Shown: one piece after another, positions 1 to 8,605 of the stretch
Layout of the letters: each line of letters opens with the position of its first letter
Numbering within the stretch: the stretch's first letter is position 1
DNA from: Mesodorylaimus sp. YZB2_4
Lineage: Eukaryota; Nematoda; Enoplea; Dorylaimida; Dorylaimidae
Direction of reading: 5' to 3'
NCBI GenBank assembly: GCA_030248295.1
Contig: JASANH010000167.1
Span: 124,001 to 188,000 of the forward strand
Length of the DNA: 64,000 nucleotides
Translations under genes and position numbers: made by a program
The notes under the pieces: model-generated
Told to the model about the DNA's origin: nothing
Databases searched by the model: none
The model's input: only the letters and a program-made list of their open reading frames with translations

Positions 1-29
1 AAAAAAATTTTCTACTGCCAAAAATAGTA

Positions 30-44
30 GGGGGGGGGGGGGGG
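30..44. repeat. Poly-G tract, 15 nt
   Basis: Uninterrupted run of 15 G. It is one of at least six G/C homopolymers of 12 nt or more in this window (others at 890-907, 2737-2749, 29705-29719, 36993-37004 and 46770-46783). Confidence 0.9.
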
Positions 45-360
45 AACAGTAAAGTTGGAAATAGGGACGGGCATTAGCACCTGTCCAAGCAAGACCTGGG
101 GAGGATCAGGAATCGATGGTTTGGAACCTCAGAAGACTTCTTTAAAAATTGTTTATGTATCGCGACCAGTTTACACTAAAAAATTGCCTTTGGCCTAATA
201 TAAAAATAGGCAAGCCGGAACGAGTCGCTCTCAACGAACAAAATCTGTTCTTGATTTTTTCTCGGTTCTGTCAGAAGTCATGTCAGAAGACACAAATTTA
301 AAGATAAAGTGCAATGTAGAGTCGATGTGGTTTATGCTGGCGCGGCTTATGCTGACAACG

Positions 361-425
361 ACTGAAAGACGAATAGTAATCTGGCTGGGAAACAATAACC
401 CATCGAGTTGATGTTTCAGCCGCAG
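361..425 (-). repeat. Dispersed repeat R2 fragment
   Basis: Read on the minus strand it contains the R2 hallmark GGCTGAAACATCAACTCGAT followed by GGGTTA. The same core occurs at 17331-17402, 31775-31864, 40766-40900, 41378-41481 and 47205-47512. Confidence 0.6.
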
Positions 426-618
426 ATTTAATTCTAGAACACCTCGACATGTATTACCGACTTCAGCATGTGGCTCTCTGAGGATACCCCGTGTGGGAAG
501 ATAACGCACTGAATATACTTCCTAATCGGGGAATGCACAAAGGCCCTTGTGCCCTGTATTGGAGCCATGAGCTCTTAGTTTCTACGTCTTCTCACTCAAC
601 TTTGACTTGGATTTTAGA

Positions 619-2043
619 GGCGACAGCAGCTGGCCGAATTGGAGAAGAATATCAAAGCGACCAAGGAAAAGGCGTTGGAGGAGGCGGAGACGGACTCGTT
701 GGTGACGGGCACAAGCAGCTTGGCGGGTATGTAGTGGCAACTAGTGTTCGACTGGGGCCCTGTCCCTGAGACACATGTATTGGCGATTCACCCCCTGAAA
801 ACGTTCCCACAGTGAGACAAACGAAAGGACCCACTTGACATAGGTGGCACAGACAGGCGGACTGCGAGACTTGCGAAGTTTTCTCTTATCCCCCCCCCCC
901 CCCCCCCGAAGATGCGCATCAGTTTTCTGATTGAGACCGGGTTGGAGGGGGCGTATGTTACATATAACCGTGGGCTGAACTGCGTAGCCAGTGCAGGGCA
1001 AGTATACTGCAAGTAAATGTTTCTTTGTGAATTTAAACTCGAGGCCTTGGTGCAGACAAGTGGAGGTAGAAGGGAGCAATTGATCTCGTTAGATGAAGTG
1101 AGGCTAGTTTCCCACCATTTGTTAATTTGAATTTTTGAAAAAATTTGCATGAGCGCATTTAAAAAAGGCAATAATTTCTTATGTAGCTTTCGTTGTGTAG
1201 AAATTGAGACGTCTTTACAGCGACATTTTCAAAGGAACAAGAAGACCAATAAATTACTCAAATAAGACATTATTTATTATATTTTCTATTTTCGACGTTT
1301 CGTCTTAACTCAAGACAGCAAAAAGGATGGTCAATGATTTTGACCACGGTCAATGATATCTTGTTTGACTAATTTATTGGTCTTCTTGTTTCTTTGGAAA
1401 TGTAGCTTTGGTTGTGTCGGAATCCATCGTCTTGGGGTTGATGGGGGCCTGAGGACCCTTGTCAAATAATTAGGGGCTCCAACTATGACTCGGCTGGTTT
1501 TCAGGGGACGTGACGATGGAACCACGATTGGACGAACTGGCGGCCGAATCGCCGATGGGTGCGGACGAGAACAGCAATAGTATTCTATTGCAGCAGGACT
1601 TACAGTTGAGCGAGGGCGAAGACATGGACGAAGACGATGTGTTCGCTCAGGAGACCGCACCAACAGATTTCAGTCAGTTGCACGTCGAATCGACGTCGAC
1701 TCGAGAGAAAACGAGCGCGTCGTCGTCGCTGCCCAAAGTGGCTGGTGTGGCTGACGTGGAGGAGTTGGAGGAAGGGGAGTTGATGGAGGAGGGTGCCAGG
1801 ATGGGCGACGACGAGGAGGACGAGGACGAGGAGGCGGCCAAGCGATGGAAGGCCAACATCGCGGACATGTTGGATCGGAGCGATATGGGAAGGACGGGGA
1901 GACTGCACACCGACCTGGCCATGTCCGACTCGTCGGGCTCGGATCGGGACGAGGAGGGCGAGGAGGAGGGCGACGATGGGACACCCGCCTCCAAACGACC
2001 CAGGACATTCTCGGGGGAGGATTGCGATTTCGGCACTTTGTGA
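619..2043 (+). CDS. Acidic nuclear-type protein, C-terminal exons (5' part outside window)
   Basis: Two exons fit: 619-727 (acceptor ...ttttag before it, donor GTATGT after it) and 1505-2043 (acceptor ttttcag; TGA at 2041-2043). The first ends in phase 1 and the second continues in phase, giving about 215 residues. Exon 1 encodes a charged helix beginning RRQQLAELEKNIKATKEKAL, likely coiled coil. Exon 2 is strongly acidic (runs of E/D, and a DDEEDEDEE stretch), serine-rich, and ends with a basic KRPR and an FGTL tail. I do not recognise the family; the composition suggests a nuclear protein. The intron 728-1504 carries an 18-C tract and a foldback repeat. Alternatively the second exon is a first coding exon starting at the ATG at 1516, but the matching intron phase favours joining. 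No upstream start is visible. Confidence 0.6.
890..907. repeat. Poly-C tract, 18 nt
   Basis: Uninterrupted run of 18 C inside the presumed intron 728-1504. Confidence 0.9.
1224..1402. repeat. Foldback element with about 48-bp inverted arms
   Basis: Arms at about 1224-1271 and 1353-1402 are inverted copies with a few mismatches. The element is bracketed by near-identical direct repeats at about 1181-1205 and 1400-1424 (TGTAGCTTTSGTTGTGT). The loop contains TTCGACGTTTCGTCTTA, which on the minus strand reads as a 5-bp stem followed by GAAACGTCG, reminiscent of part of the hammerhead core of Penelope-like elements. The CUGAUGA box is absent, so no working ribozyme is claimed. Confidence 0.5.
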
Positions 2044-2288
2044 GTGGCAAGCGGGTGATATCGAATGGAATGTGTGAATGATCATGTTTTCTTGTCTAAA
2101 TTAGCTGGAATTAATTTTTTCTTGTGTAGAAAATTTGGTCGAAATGACGAGTAAATCGTTGTCAGAATTGTGTTTCAGTCCCGATGCTATTTCCCTTCGA
2201 TGGGGCATGTATTTGGAAGAATGGGATCTATTGTTGGTGATGAGCGAGGAGGGCGTGGTGGCTGCGGCTGGTGGGAGGATTGGTCACT

Positions 2289-2370
2289 CACGATCAGCCC
2301 AGACGCACTGCAGCGGGTGGTGATCAACCCTGATCGTGCCGGCAGCAACAGTGCGTCTGGGCTGATCGTG
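2289..2370. repeat. Perfect 22-bp inverted repeat (hairpin)
   Basis: Arm 2289-2310 is the exact reverse complement of arm 2349-2370, with a 38-nt loop. The stem contains GATCAGCCCAGACGCACTG. There is no terminator context in this eukaryotic sequence. It could be a small foldback element or a structured RNA. Confidence 0.8.
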
Positions 2371-3029
2371 TTAATCAGACTACAGTTTGTTTTGAAGGGT
2401 GCGCTGGATGTGGTCACTGGCAGGTGGCTGCTGCTGGTCAATAACTGTCTTGCTATCAAGCTGAAGGTGCTGATCACTGATCAATGCGCCGATCACATCT
2501 GGTACAGCGCTTATCGCAGGATGAGGCTTGCGGCTTATAACTAGTAGCGTTTAAGCTGAAATCCCCACTTTTTTACCTATTCCGGTCGATTTTTGGCCCT
2601 TTTTCCGCGGGTGAAGGGGCTTGCCGTCGACTAGGGCCAGTCTGGGCGCGAGCGCGTGTTGATCGCTTCTGCATGATGTGGGTGGCTACCCACCAAGCCT
2701 GTGCCCCCGCCTGCCCCAGAAACATGAAGGGTGAGTCCCCCCCCCCCCCGGGAGTTGAAGCCAGCCCGACTCGGTTATAGCTCTGTCATGCAAACTGTGA
2801 CACGCCTTTGACCACTGCACATCGGGGCGGGAGTCCCCACTGGGCTGCTAGAATAGTCGTAAGATCCACTTTAGGATTGGCGAGGTTCTCATTGGTAAAA
2901 TAACAGGCATTACGTTATTTGTGCTACTTTTGCAGCCCTACTTTTGAGAGTTCAGTGTTTTGCAGACAATGCATAGCCTTGTTGGGGGCTGATACTTCCG
3001 TTCGTAAAAGATCGAGCTTTCGTTGAAGG

Positions 3030-3920
3030 CTTTTGTCGATTTATCGATCTCGAATTTTGTCATTCGCTTTTGCAGTATCGATTTGAAATCGATCGGTAAG
3101 GTGAGTGATTGATTTGCTGATTTATTACTGGCGTTTGACTGGTTCAAGAATGGATTCATTTCTGATTTGTCTGATCGATCGGCTGATCTATTCAGTCTTG
3201 ACTATCGATTGATCAAATGATCAGTGTGTCTGATCGATTGTTATCGATTGACAAAACGATCAGTGTCTTTGATCGACTGTGTGATCGATCGATCAGACTG
3301 TCAGTGTCTGAGAAACCGATTGATCGATCGACTGTCCCGCTTATTTTGTGCCTATGTTTGATCAATGCTTTATTTTAGATCGATTTATCGATTTTTGGTT
3401 TTCGAAGAATCAGTAAAAACAATTCTGTCACTGAAAAACTAACCCTGTGAATTTCACCATCACTGCATCGTTTCTCGTCGATCCCAACCGATTAATCGTT
3501 TATCTGATCTGATTAATAGACATATCGATTGATGTTTAATCGGTTTGTCCAACTAACTCGAAGTCACTAAAATTAATCAACTTGCTTAACAAGGTGAGTG
3601 AAATTTTTTAATATTTGTTGCAACTTTATTTTGATGGTTGATTTTAGGAATTGATGGTCTATTTTTAGTATCGATTTGACTGATTACTGATTGAACGATA
3701 TTTTTCGGCGTGACTAATACTAATAGTCATTTCGAAATTGGCGATCGGTTGCTGCCAATATCAATTTATCGATTGTCGTCGGTGATTGATCGCTTATCGA
3801 TCATCTTGCGGATCAATTATCGATTGTTATCATTTATTGATCAGTTGTCAGTTATTTGTGGCGGATCAATTCGCGACTGTCATTTCTGATTGATCAATAA
3901 CCGATTGATTTAATTTGATC
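3030..3920. repeat. GATCGAT/TGATCGATTGATC low-complexity DNA
   Basis: Dense, irregularly spaced short words built from TGATC, ATCGAT and GATTGATC. The same composition reappears in SNRNP200 introns at 25537-25746, 34480-35095 and about 38505-38600. Confidence 0.6.
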
Positions 3921-3924
3921 GATC

Positions 3925-5019
3925 ATGGCCAGCACAGTGGTTAGTAGTACTAGTCGGCCATCGATATTGGATTCGGACGAAGCCACCCTGTGCTCGTTGT
4001 CTAAAGAGAATATGTTGTCGGCTATGCGTGATTTATTCGGGTATATTCGTCAATTGGAAACATCGGTTGAGGAGAATCGACAAAACTCGTCGGCCAAGCC
4101 ATCGAGCGTGTCCGAAGATCGTCTGCGTCAACAGCAGCAGGAGGCGTCGCGACGAGAGAACGTATTGGTGATGCGATTGACGACGAAGGAGCAGGAAGTG
4201 CAAGATTATTTGAATAAATTGGAGGAAATGAGGATGCAATCGGCATCAACGTCGCGATCAGTGCTGTTGGATCCGGCAGTGAACGTGGTGTTTCAGCGAA
4301 TGCGATACGAATTGCAGCAAGCCAAGGAACAAGTTGAACAAACGAGGCAAGAATTGAATGCCTGGCAGTTCACCCCGGACAGTAATACGGGCAAGAGATT
4401 GATGGCCAAGTGTCGCACATTGATTCAAGAGAATGAAGAATTGGGCAAATTATGTAGTTCTGGACGTATCGGCAAATTGGAAGGCGAGTTGGCCATGAGT
4501 CGAGGATTGTGCGAAGAATTGAAAAGTTCTCAATTGGAAGTGGATGATTTCTTGTTGGAAATGGACGAGAATATGGAAGGAATGCAGTCGACCATCGTCC
4601 TCTTGCAGAGGCAATTGAGGAAAGTGCACGAAGAGAATGGCAGGATGAGGGAGTTGCTGGGGCTGGGATTGGATGGCACGTTGGATGAGGAGTTGGAGAA
4701 GAAGAAGGTGGACGGGGTGGGGGAGGCGGGGCGGGGTGGGGCCAAGAGGGGCGTCGAGGAGGAGGAGAGGGGCAGCAAGAAGGCCAGGCTGGACGAGGAG
4801 CAGATGGAGGAGGGTGCGGACGAGCAGGAGGAGAAGATGATGGAGGAGGAGGAGGAGAGTGGAATGGAGGATGCGGTGGAGGGCCAACAGGATCGCAGTG
4901 GCGATGATGTCGAGGAGCAGTGTCCGACGCCGACCAAGGACAATGCGGACGAGTTCGAGGAGAGTGGTCAGCAGGGTGCTGGTGTGGGGGACGAGGAGAC
5001 CCCTGACTTGCATGTGTGA
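3925..5019 (+). CDS. WTAP: WTAP/Fl(2)d-like subunit of the mRNA m6A methyltransferase complex
   Basis: Single-exon frame of 364 residues, ATG at 3925 and TGA at 5017-5019. WTAP recruits and localises the METTL3-METTL14 writer to nuclear speckles and influences splicing. Recognition rests on the conserved coiled-coil core (about residues 75-240): ENVLVMRLTTKEQE, LLDPAVNVVFQRM, ELNAWQFTPDS, GKRLMAKCRTLIQENEELG, EELKSSQLEVDDF and EGMQSTIVLLQRQL match animal WTAP nearly word for word. The N-terminal about 70 residues diverge. The C-terminal third (about 250-364) is lineage-specific, with a lysine/arginine patch (KKAR) and then a long glutamate-rich tail, unlike the Ser/Thr-rich vertebrate tail. 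Length is close to human (396). Lack of introns in the coding region contrasts with the intron-rich SNRNP200 gene nearby. The gene is not adjacent to other writer subunits in this window. Confidence 0.93.
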   Translation: MASTVVSSTSRPSILDSDEATLCSLSKENMLSAMRDLFGYIRQLETSVEENRQNSSAKPSSVSEDRLRQQQQEASRRENVLVMRLTTKEQEVQDYLNKLEEMRMQSASTSRSVLLDPAVNVVFQRMRYELQQAKEQVEQTRQELNAWQFTPDSNTGKRLMAKCRTLIQENEELGKLCSSGRIGKLEGELAMSRGLCEELKSSQLEVDDFLLEMDENMEGMQSTIVLLQRQLRKVHEENGRMRELLGLGLDGTLDEELEKKKVDGVGEAGRGGAKRGVEEEERGSKKARLDEEQMEEGADEQEEKMMEEEEESGMEDAVEGQQDRSGDDVEEQCPTPTKDNADEFEESGQQGAGVGDEETPDLHV

Positions 5020-5099
5020 TTTGGTTAGTGATTTGCTGTCGTTCTGTCTTGCCTATAACTTGCACCGCACCCATGAATGAGTAAGTGATGTACTTTGTG

Positions 5100-5248
5100 G
5101 GTCCTTCACTCGACAGTCGGTCGTGTCGTGGGTCGTGTGTACGAGTAACTGGATGAGGATAATATTGAGTTTGTGGGCCCTGGCTGTCTAGTGCACACAA
5201 ATGACAGGTTGTGGTGGTTCCTTGAGCCATAAGCAGGCACAGAATACT
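5100..5248 (-). repeat. Dispersed repeat RF1, distal part (left of LTR insertion)
   Basis: Reverse complement of 16377-16527. It is the end of an RF1 copy whose other part resumes at 8606, after the LTR element. The match breaks at about 5100/16527, marking an RF1 end or truncation. Confidence 0.8.
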
Positions 5249-5253
5249 GTAGT
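5249..5253. repeat. Target-site duplication GTAGT (left)
   Basis: GTAGT directly precedes the left LTR and is repeated at 8606-8610 after the right LTR. The uninterrupted RF1 copy at about 16374-16380 has a single copy of this pentamer. Confidence 0.9.
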
Positions 5254-5486
5254 TGTGGCGACTCTTCCCACATAAGTAATCCGACCGTTCACGAACTCTT
5301 TTACTCTGAACTACATACATCCTTTCCATTAAGTTACACAAAGCAAAGGTTACTCTCTAACTGTGGGATAGTTTAGACGGGTCGGGCCTATCGCCCCATA
5401 GCTACTAGTGCTAGTAATTTCGGCAGATCGTAAACATTCATCACTACAATCTAAACACTAAGCTAATAGTTCGCGATGACGCGACA
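5254..5486 (-). repeat. 3' LTR of BEL-like element
   Basis: 233 bp, TGTGGCGACT...GACGCGACA on the plus strand. It matches the other LTR except for four substitutions (three within about 5352-5361 and one near 5467). Confidence 0.95.
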
Positions 5487-5496
5487 CTCCCACGCC
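5487..5496 (-). promoter_or_regulatory. Candidate polypurine tract
   Basis: On the minus strand GGCGTGGGAG lies immediately before the 3' LTR, where the plus-strand primer of reverse transcription is expected. It is short and contains pyrimidines. Confidence 0.45.
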
Positions 5497-5506
5497 AACG
5501 ATTTCA

Positions 5507-7873
5507 TCATGGATTGTCGGCCGTGGTCGCTTTCACAATGTCCGCCAACGTGATGATGCGTGGACGCCCCTCGACTGGGGGCTCGATGGCTCCTTTGGCG
5601 CGGAAGCGCCGACGCACGTACTTGACAGCGCATGACCCAATGAATTGCAAGGTCACCAGAGTACAGCAACTGTAGACCCAAATCCACAAAATCTTGCTGG
5701 CCCAATGGCTGATGAGGCCCCACGGTGTCAGGCTGCTTACTGCGTCGAGAATCGCCTGTGCGTCCTTGGATTTGGGGGTATCGTGTGCTACTTGCGCTAA
5801 CTGTCGCAAGATTTCGGCTTGCCCATCCACTGTGGCGAACAGGTCATTTAAACTGCTATGTGCTCGTAGCTCTCTCTGGGTATACAACTGTATCGGCTTG
5901 TGGATAACTGCTGTAAAGTCAACGTATTCTGCTATCTTAGAAGAGTGCAGTGCATGCTTGATTAATTGGCCTGCAAACGGCTTGACGATACCGTTGTGTG
6001 CGGTGTAAACCAATAAGCCTTGGTTGGGATCACTGATGTAGACTTCATGGGCTAAATCACAATCAATGGGGGCAGAATTTGCATAAATAATGGATGTTTT
6101 GGGATCCATGTATCCATTTGAAGATGTGCCTCGTACTGTAAAGTTCACAGGGATCCACTCGGTGCATCGGTCTCCCTTCTTGCAAAACTCGAACCGGTCC
6201 ACCGGGCTGCACGGCCATACTTCAAGAAACTGGCCATACATTCGCGCCATAATTTGACTGTCGTTGAGAAGTCGTCTAGCGATCAAGGTTGGCTCCGCGT
6301 GGGCGAGGACCAAATCAATTTCTTGAAGTTCCTTGATGGTCTGGCACACGGTGCTGAAGACATGATTGAGGGATTCCCGGAAAAGGCTATCGAGGCGTAC
6401 TTCTAGGGCAACTCCATCAGTGGCGTCGGTTTCTCGCTTCTCTCTCGGCCCATCCAAATTGACCAGGGCATTTTCAGGCTTGTGCCCCTCAGGTTCGATT
6501 TTCGGATGTTCTTCCGAAACAGGATAGGCCGCTTCCTTCTTTGGATCCTGCATGGAGAACTTCTTTGGGCACAAACTTCGATGATGACGTTTCTTCTGTT
6601 TGCAGTGCACACACGCCTTTTCAGATTTGCAAGCCTTCTGGCCATGACCTTCCCGAACGCAGACGAAACATTTTCCCTTGATCTGTTTCTTCCTGGCTTC
6701 AACTGTGGTATACACTGGACATTCATCAGCCCAATGGTCGCCTTGGCAAAAGAAACACTTGCTACTTTGCGTCTTCTCAGCTCTGGAGTGGGTCAAGAGG
6801 GAGCCTGTCGTCGTGTGATATCCGCCCTGTTTTTTCTGGTCGTCGTCAGACGTGTGATATCCTCCAGATCTCTTCTGGGGTCCATTTTGCCCATGCAAAA
6901 AGCCTGTTGTAGGTTTCGGTGCCACGGATGCGGATGGCTTGTGATGCTGATCAGCCAGTTCTCGGGCTTCGAGCAGCTTCTGTACCCTTTTTCGTAGTGC
7001 GGCTACGGTCCAAGCCTCAACTCCCCGATTTTCTTCCAGGCGCAAAATTACATCGCGCGGTAGTTTCGAAAAAATGACTGACACGACATGTCCGTGCTCG
7101 ATCTGTTCGCCTAGGGCTTCCAACGAACGAAGATGCTTTTCGACTTTGTCCCACACAAAACAGATTTTAGGCGTCTGATCTGGTGGCGCCTGCAGAGTCG
7201 AGAGAGCCATATAGTGCGAGTTGACGACCACCTGTTTGTCGCCGTATCGCTTGTTCAAAATATCGACCGCATGCGCATAATTTTCGTTCGTCAAGGACAG
7301 ACCTGTAATGGCCGACTTGGCTTCCCCAAGCAGCTGGCCACGTAAATAGTTAAATTTGTCAACATCAGACAATGTGGTGTTGTTGTGAATGGCCGTTTCG
7401 AAGGAGTCCCAGAACTCATGCCACTGCATGACGTCACCAGAAAATTTCTTCAAATCGATTTTGGGCAGCTTTACACTCGGGGCGGCCACCGCTTGCTGAC
7501 GATCCAGGTCCGCAGCGATTGCTCGCCTGCGCTGAAAATCACGGTCACGGGCTCGATTGAGGGTGCTCAGAACGACGGAAATTTCCTCAATCACAGCATC
7601 CAGTTCCAGTATCAGGTTCGAGTCGGCTTCTGCGACCTCATCGACTGATTTCTGATCAGCTTCCGTCGTGCAGGTAATCTGAATCAGTTTCTCATGGAGC
7701 TGGAAAAATGCATTACGGCGGGCCTTCAGCTTATTGACGAAGAATTCTGTCTCCATGATGTAGGTATCACGGGCTGCTTCAGTTTGGAAAGCCAAAGTCA
7801 AGGCCGGCTTCTCAGCCATTGACTTCTTGATTTCGTTTCGAACTGGTCTCAAGGAACGAAGAATACTCGACAT
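5507..7873 (-). CDS. Gag/envelope-like fusion protein of the LTR element
   Basis: 788 residues, uninterrupted. Residues 1-130 are helical and charged. About 135-280 match the BEL/Pao gag domain DUF1759 (LKKFSGD.MQWHEFWDSF, NYLRGQLLGEAK). Three zinc knuckles follow: C373-C376-H380-C385, C402-C405-H410-C415 and C421-C424-H429/430-C435. From about residue 490 the protein changes character: a cysteine-containing extracellular-type region with N-glycosylation sites, then helical heptads, a hydrophobic membrane segment (about 727-750) and a basic tail, as at the C-terminus of retroelement envelope proteins. The whole pol region expected between gag and env is missing, yet the frame stays open. This suggests either a spliced gag-env message copied back into DNA or an in-frame deletion. 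The envelope assignment is by topology, not by a recognised sequence motif. Confidence 0.85.
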   Translation of the reverse strand: MSSILRSLRPVRNEIKKSMAEKPALTLAFQTEAARDTYIMETEFFVNKLKARRNAFFQLHEKLIQITCTTEADQKSVDEVAEADSNLILELDAVIEEISVVLSTLNRARDRDFQRRRAIAADLDRQQAVAAPSVKLPKIDLKKFSGDVMQWHEFWDSFETAIHNNTTLSDVDKFNYLRGQLLGEAKSAITGLSLTNENYAHAVDILNKRYGDKQVVVNSHYMALSTLQAPPDQTPKICFVWDKVEKHLRSLEALGEQIEHGHVVSVIFSKLPRDVILRLEENRGVEAWTVAALRKRVQKLLEARELADQHHKPSASVAPKPTTGFLHGQNGPQKRSGGYHTSDDDQKKQGGYHTTTGSLLTHSRAEKTQSSKCFFCQGDHWADECPVYTTVEARKKQIKGKCFVCVREGHGQKACKSEKACVHCKQKKRHHRSLCPKKFSMQDPKKEAAYPVSEEHPKIEPEGHKPENALVNLDGPREKRETDATDGVALEVRLDSLFRESLNHVFSTVCQTIKELQEIDLVLAHAEPTLIARRLLNDSQIMARMYGQFLEVWPCSPVDRFEFCKKGDRCTEWIPVNFTVRGTSSNGYMDPKTSIIYANSAPIDCDLAHEVYISDPNQGLLVYTAHNGIVKPFAGQLIKHALHSSKIAEYVDFTAVIHKPIQLYTQRELRAHSSLNDLFATVDGQAEILRQLAQVAHDTPKSKDAQAILDAVSSLTPWGLISHWASKILWIWVYSCCTLVTLQFIGSCAVKYVRRRFRAKGAIEPPVEGRPRIITLADIVKATTADNP

Positions 7874-8372
7874 CGTCGACGAAATCCGAAAAAATGACCG
7901 ATCGAAAACTTAGGAAAAACGGAGGGCTTCCAAAGCAAAAACGGAAATTACTATGACGTCCAATTGGTCCTCAATAGCGGAAGAGAACAACAGAATGGGT
8001 GACGTCACAGTCGCTCAGAAAAAAAATCGCAGAAAAGTGCGACAACCAAACGGACGGTCAATCAGAACACAGAGCAGAGCACACGTCCCAGCTTTCGTCT
8101 GACTCCCGGACGCCTCAGCCTAACGGTCCAGAAATAACCAGGTAGAAAGGAACCGCAGCCAACCCTTCGTTTCCTACAGGGCGCGTAATGAGCTCCTTCC
8201 TAGCTAGGAGGACAGACTACTTGCACGAAGGGAGTGGCAACCGCGACATGCAAGACGCAGAAAACTGACCTCATACCAATGGAACCAGAATGAATTCACT
8301 TGCAAATCCAAGTGTCCATTGATGCCGAAACGCGAAATCGCACAATAATCGTACAGTTCTGCTACCACTTTA
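7874..8372 (-). other. 5' untranslated leader of the LTR element
   Basis: About 500 bp between the 5' LTR and the gag start. It has no frame of note. It holds the candidate primer-binding site and probably the packaging region. Confidence 0.6.
8354..8367 (-). promoter_or_regulatory. Candidate tRNA primer-binding site
   Basis: On the minus strand TGGTAGCAGAACTG begins 5 nt inside the 5' LTR. The leading TGG would pair with a tRNA CCA end. The tRNA species was not identified. Confidence 0.5.
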
Positions 8373-8605
8373 TGTGGCGACTCTTCCCACATAAGTAATC
8401 CGACCGTTCACGAACTCTTTTACTCTGAACTACATACATCCTTTCCATTAAGTTACACAAAGCAAAGGTTACTCCCTATTTGTGGGATAGTTTAGACGGG
8501 TCGGGCCTATCGCCCCATAGCTACTAGTGCTAGTAATTTCGGCAGATCGTAAACATTCATCACTACAATCTAAACACTAAGCTAACAGTTCGCGATGACG
8601 CGACA
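8373..8605 (-). repeat. 5' LTR of BEL-like element
   Basis: 233 bp, near-identical to 5254-5486. Transcription would start here on the minus strand. Confidence 0.95.

Larger units (their letters stand above)
1..618. other. Non-coding start of window, probably intronic
   Basis: I see no convincing exon here. The stretch holds a 15-G tract at 30-44 and a reverse-oriented fragment of dispersed repeat R2 at about 361-425. It lies just upstream of an exon at 619-727 that opens in mid-frame, so it is most simply an intron of the gene that ends at 2043. Confidence 0.4.
2044..3924. other. Intergenic/5' leader DNA rich in GATCGAT motifs
   Basis: No coding exon is recognised between the acidic gene and WTAP. 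It holds a perfect 22-bp inverted repeat (2289-2370), a 13-C tract (2737-2749), and about 900 bp (3030-3920) dense in TGATCGATTGATC-type words. Two good donor sites, GTGAGT at 3101 and 3594, followed by ttttag acceptors at 3646-3647 and 3667-3668, suggest that the WTAP 5' untranslated region is spliced. Confidence 0.45.
5254..8605 (-). mobile_element. BEL/Pao-like LTR retrotransposon, internally deleted (no pol)
   Basis: A 3352-bp element in minus orientation. Two 233-bp LTRs (5254-5486 and 8373-8605) both run TG...CA and differ at only four positions that I count (about 98% identical), so insertion is recent. It is flanked by a 5-bp duplication, GTAGT, typical of BEL/Pao. A single intact frame (5507-7873, minus) fuses gag to an envelope-like end. 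No protease, reverse transcriptase, RNase H or integrase is present, so the copy is non-autonomous. A candidate primer-binding site lies 5 nt inside the 5' LTR and a purine-rich GGCGTGGGAG abuts the 3' LTR. Confidence 0.92.

Noticed and set aside
1297..1316. Functional hammerhead ribozyme
   Set aside because: Stem II and GAAAC are present on the minus strand, but the CUGAUGA box and a clear cleavage triplet are missing.
1600..2085. Minus-strand frames of 120-161 codons over the acidic gene
   Set aside because: Shadows of the GAG/GAC-rich plus-strand exon; their products are Ser/Pro/Leu low complexity.
4370..5341. Long minus-strand frame (323 codons) opposite WTAP
   Set aside because: Low-complexity Pro/His/Ser product caused by the GAG-rich acidic tail of WTAP read in reverse. 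No family match and no independent signal.
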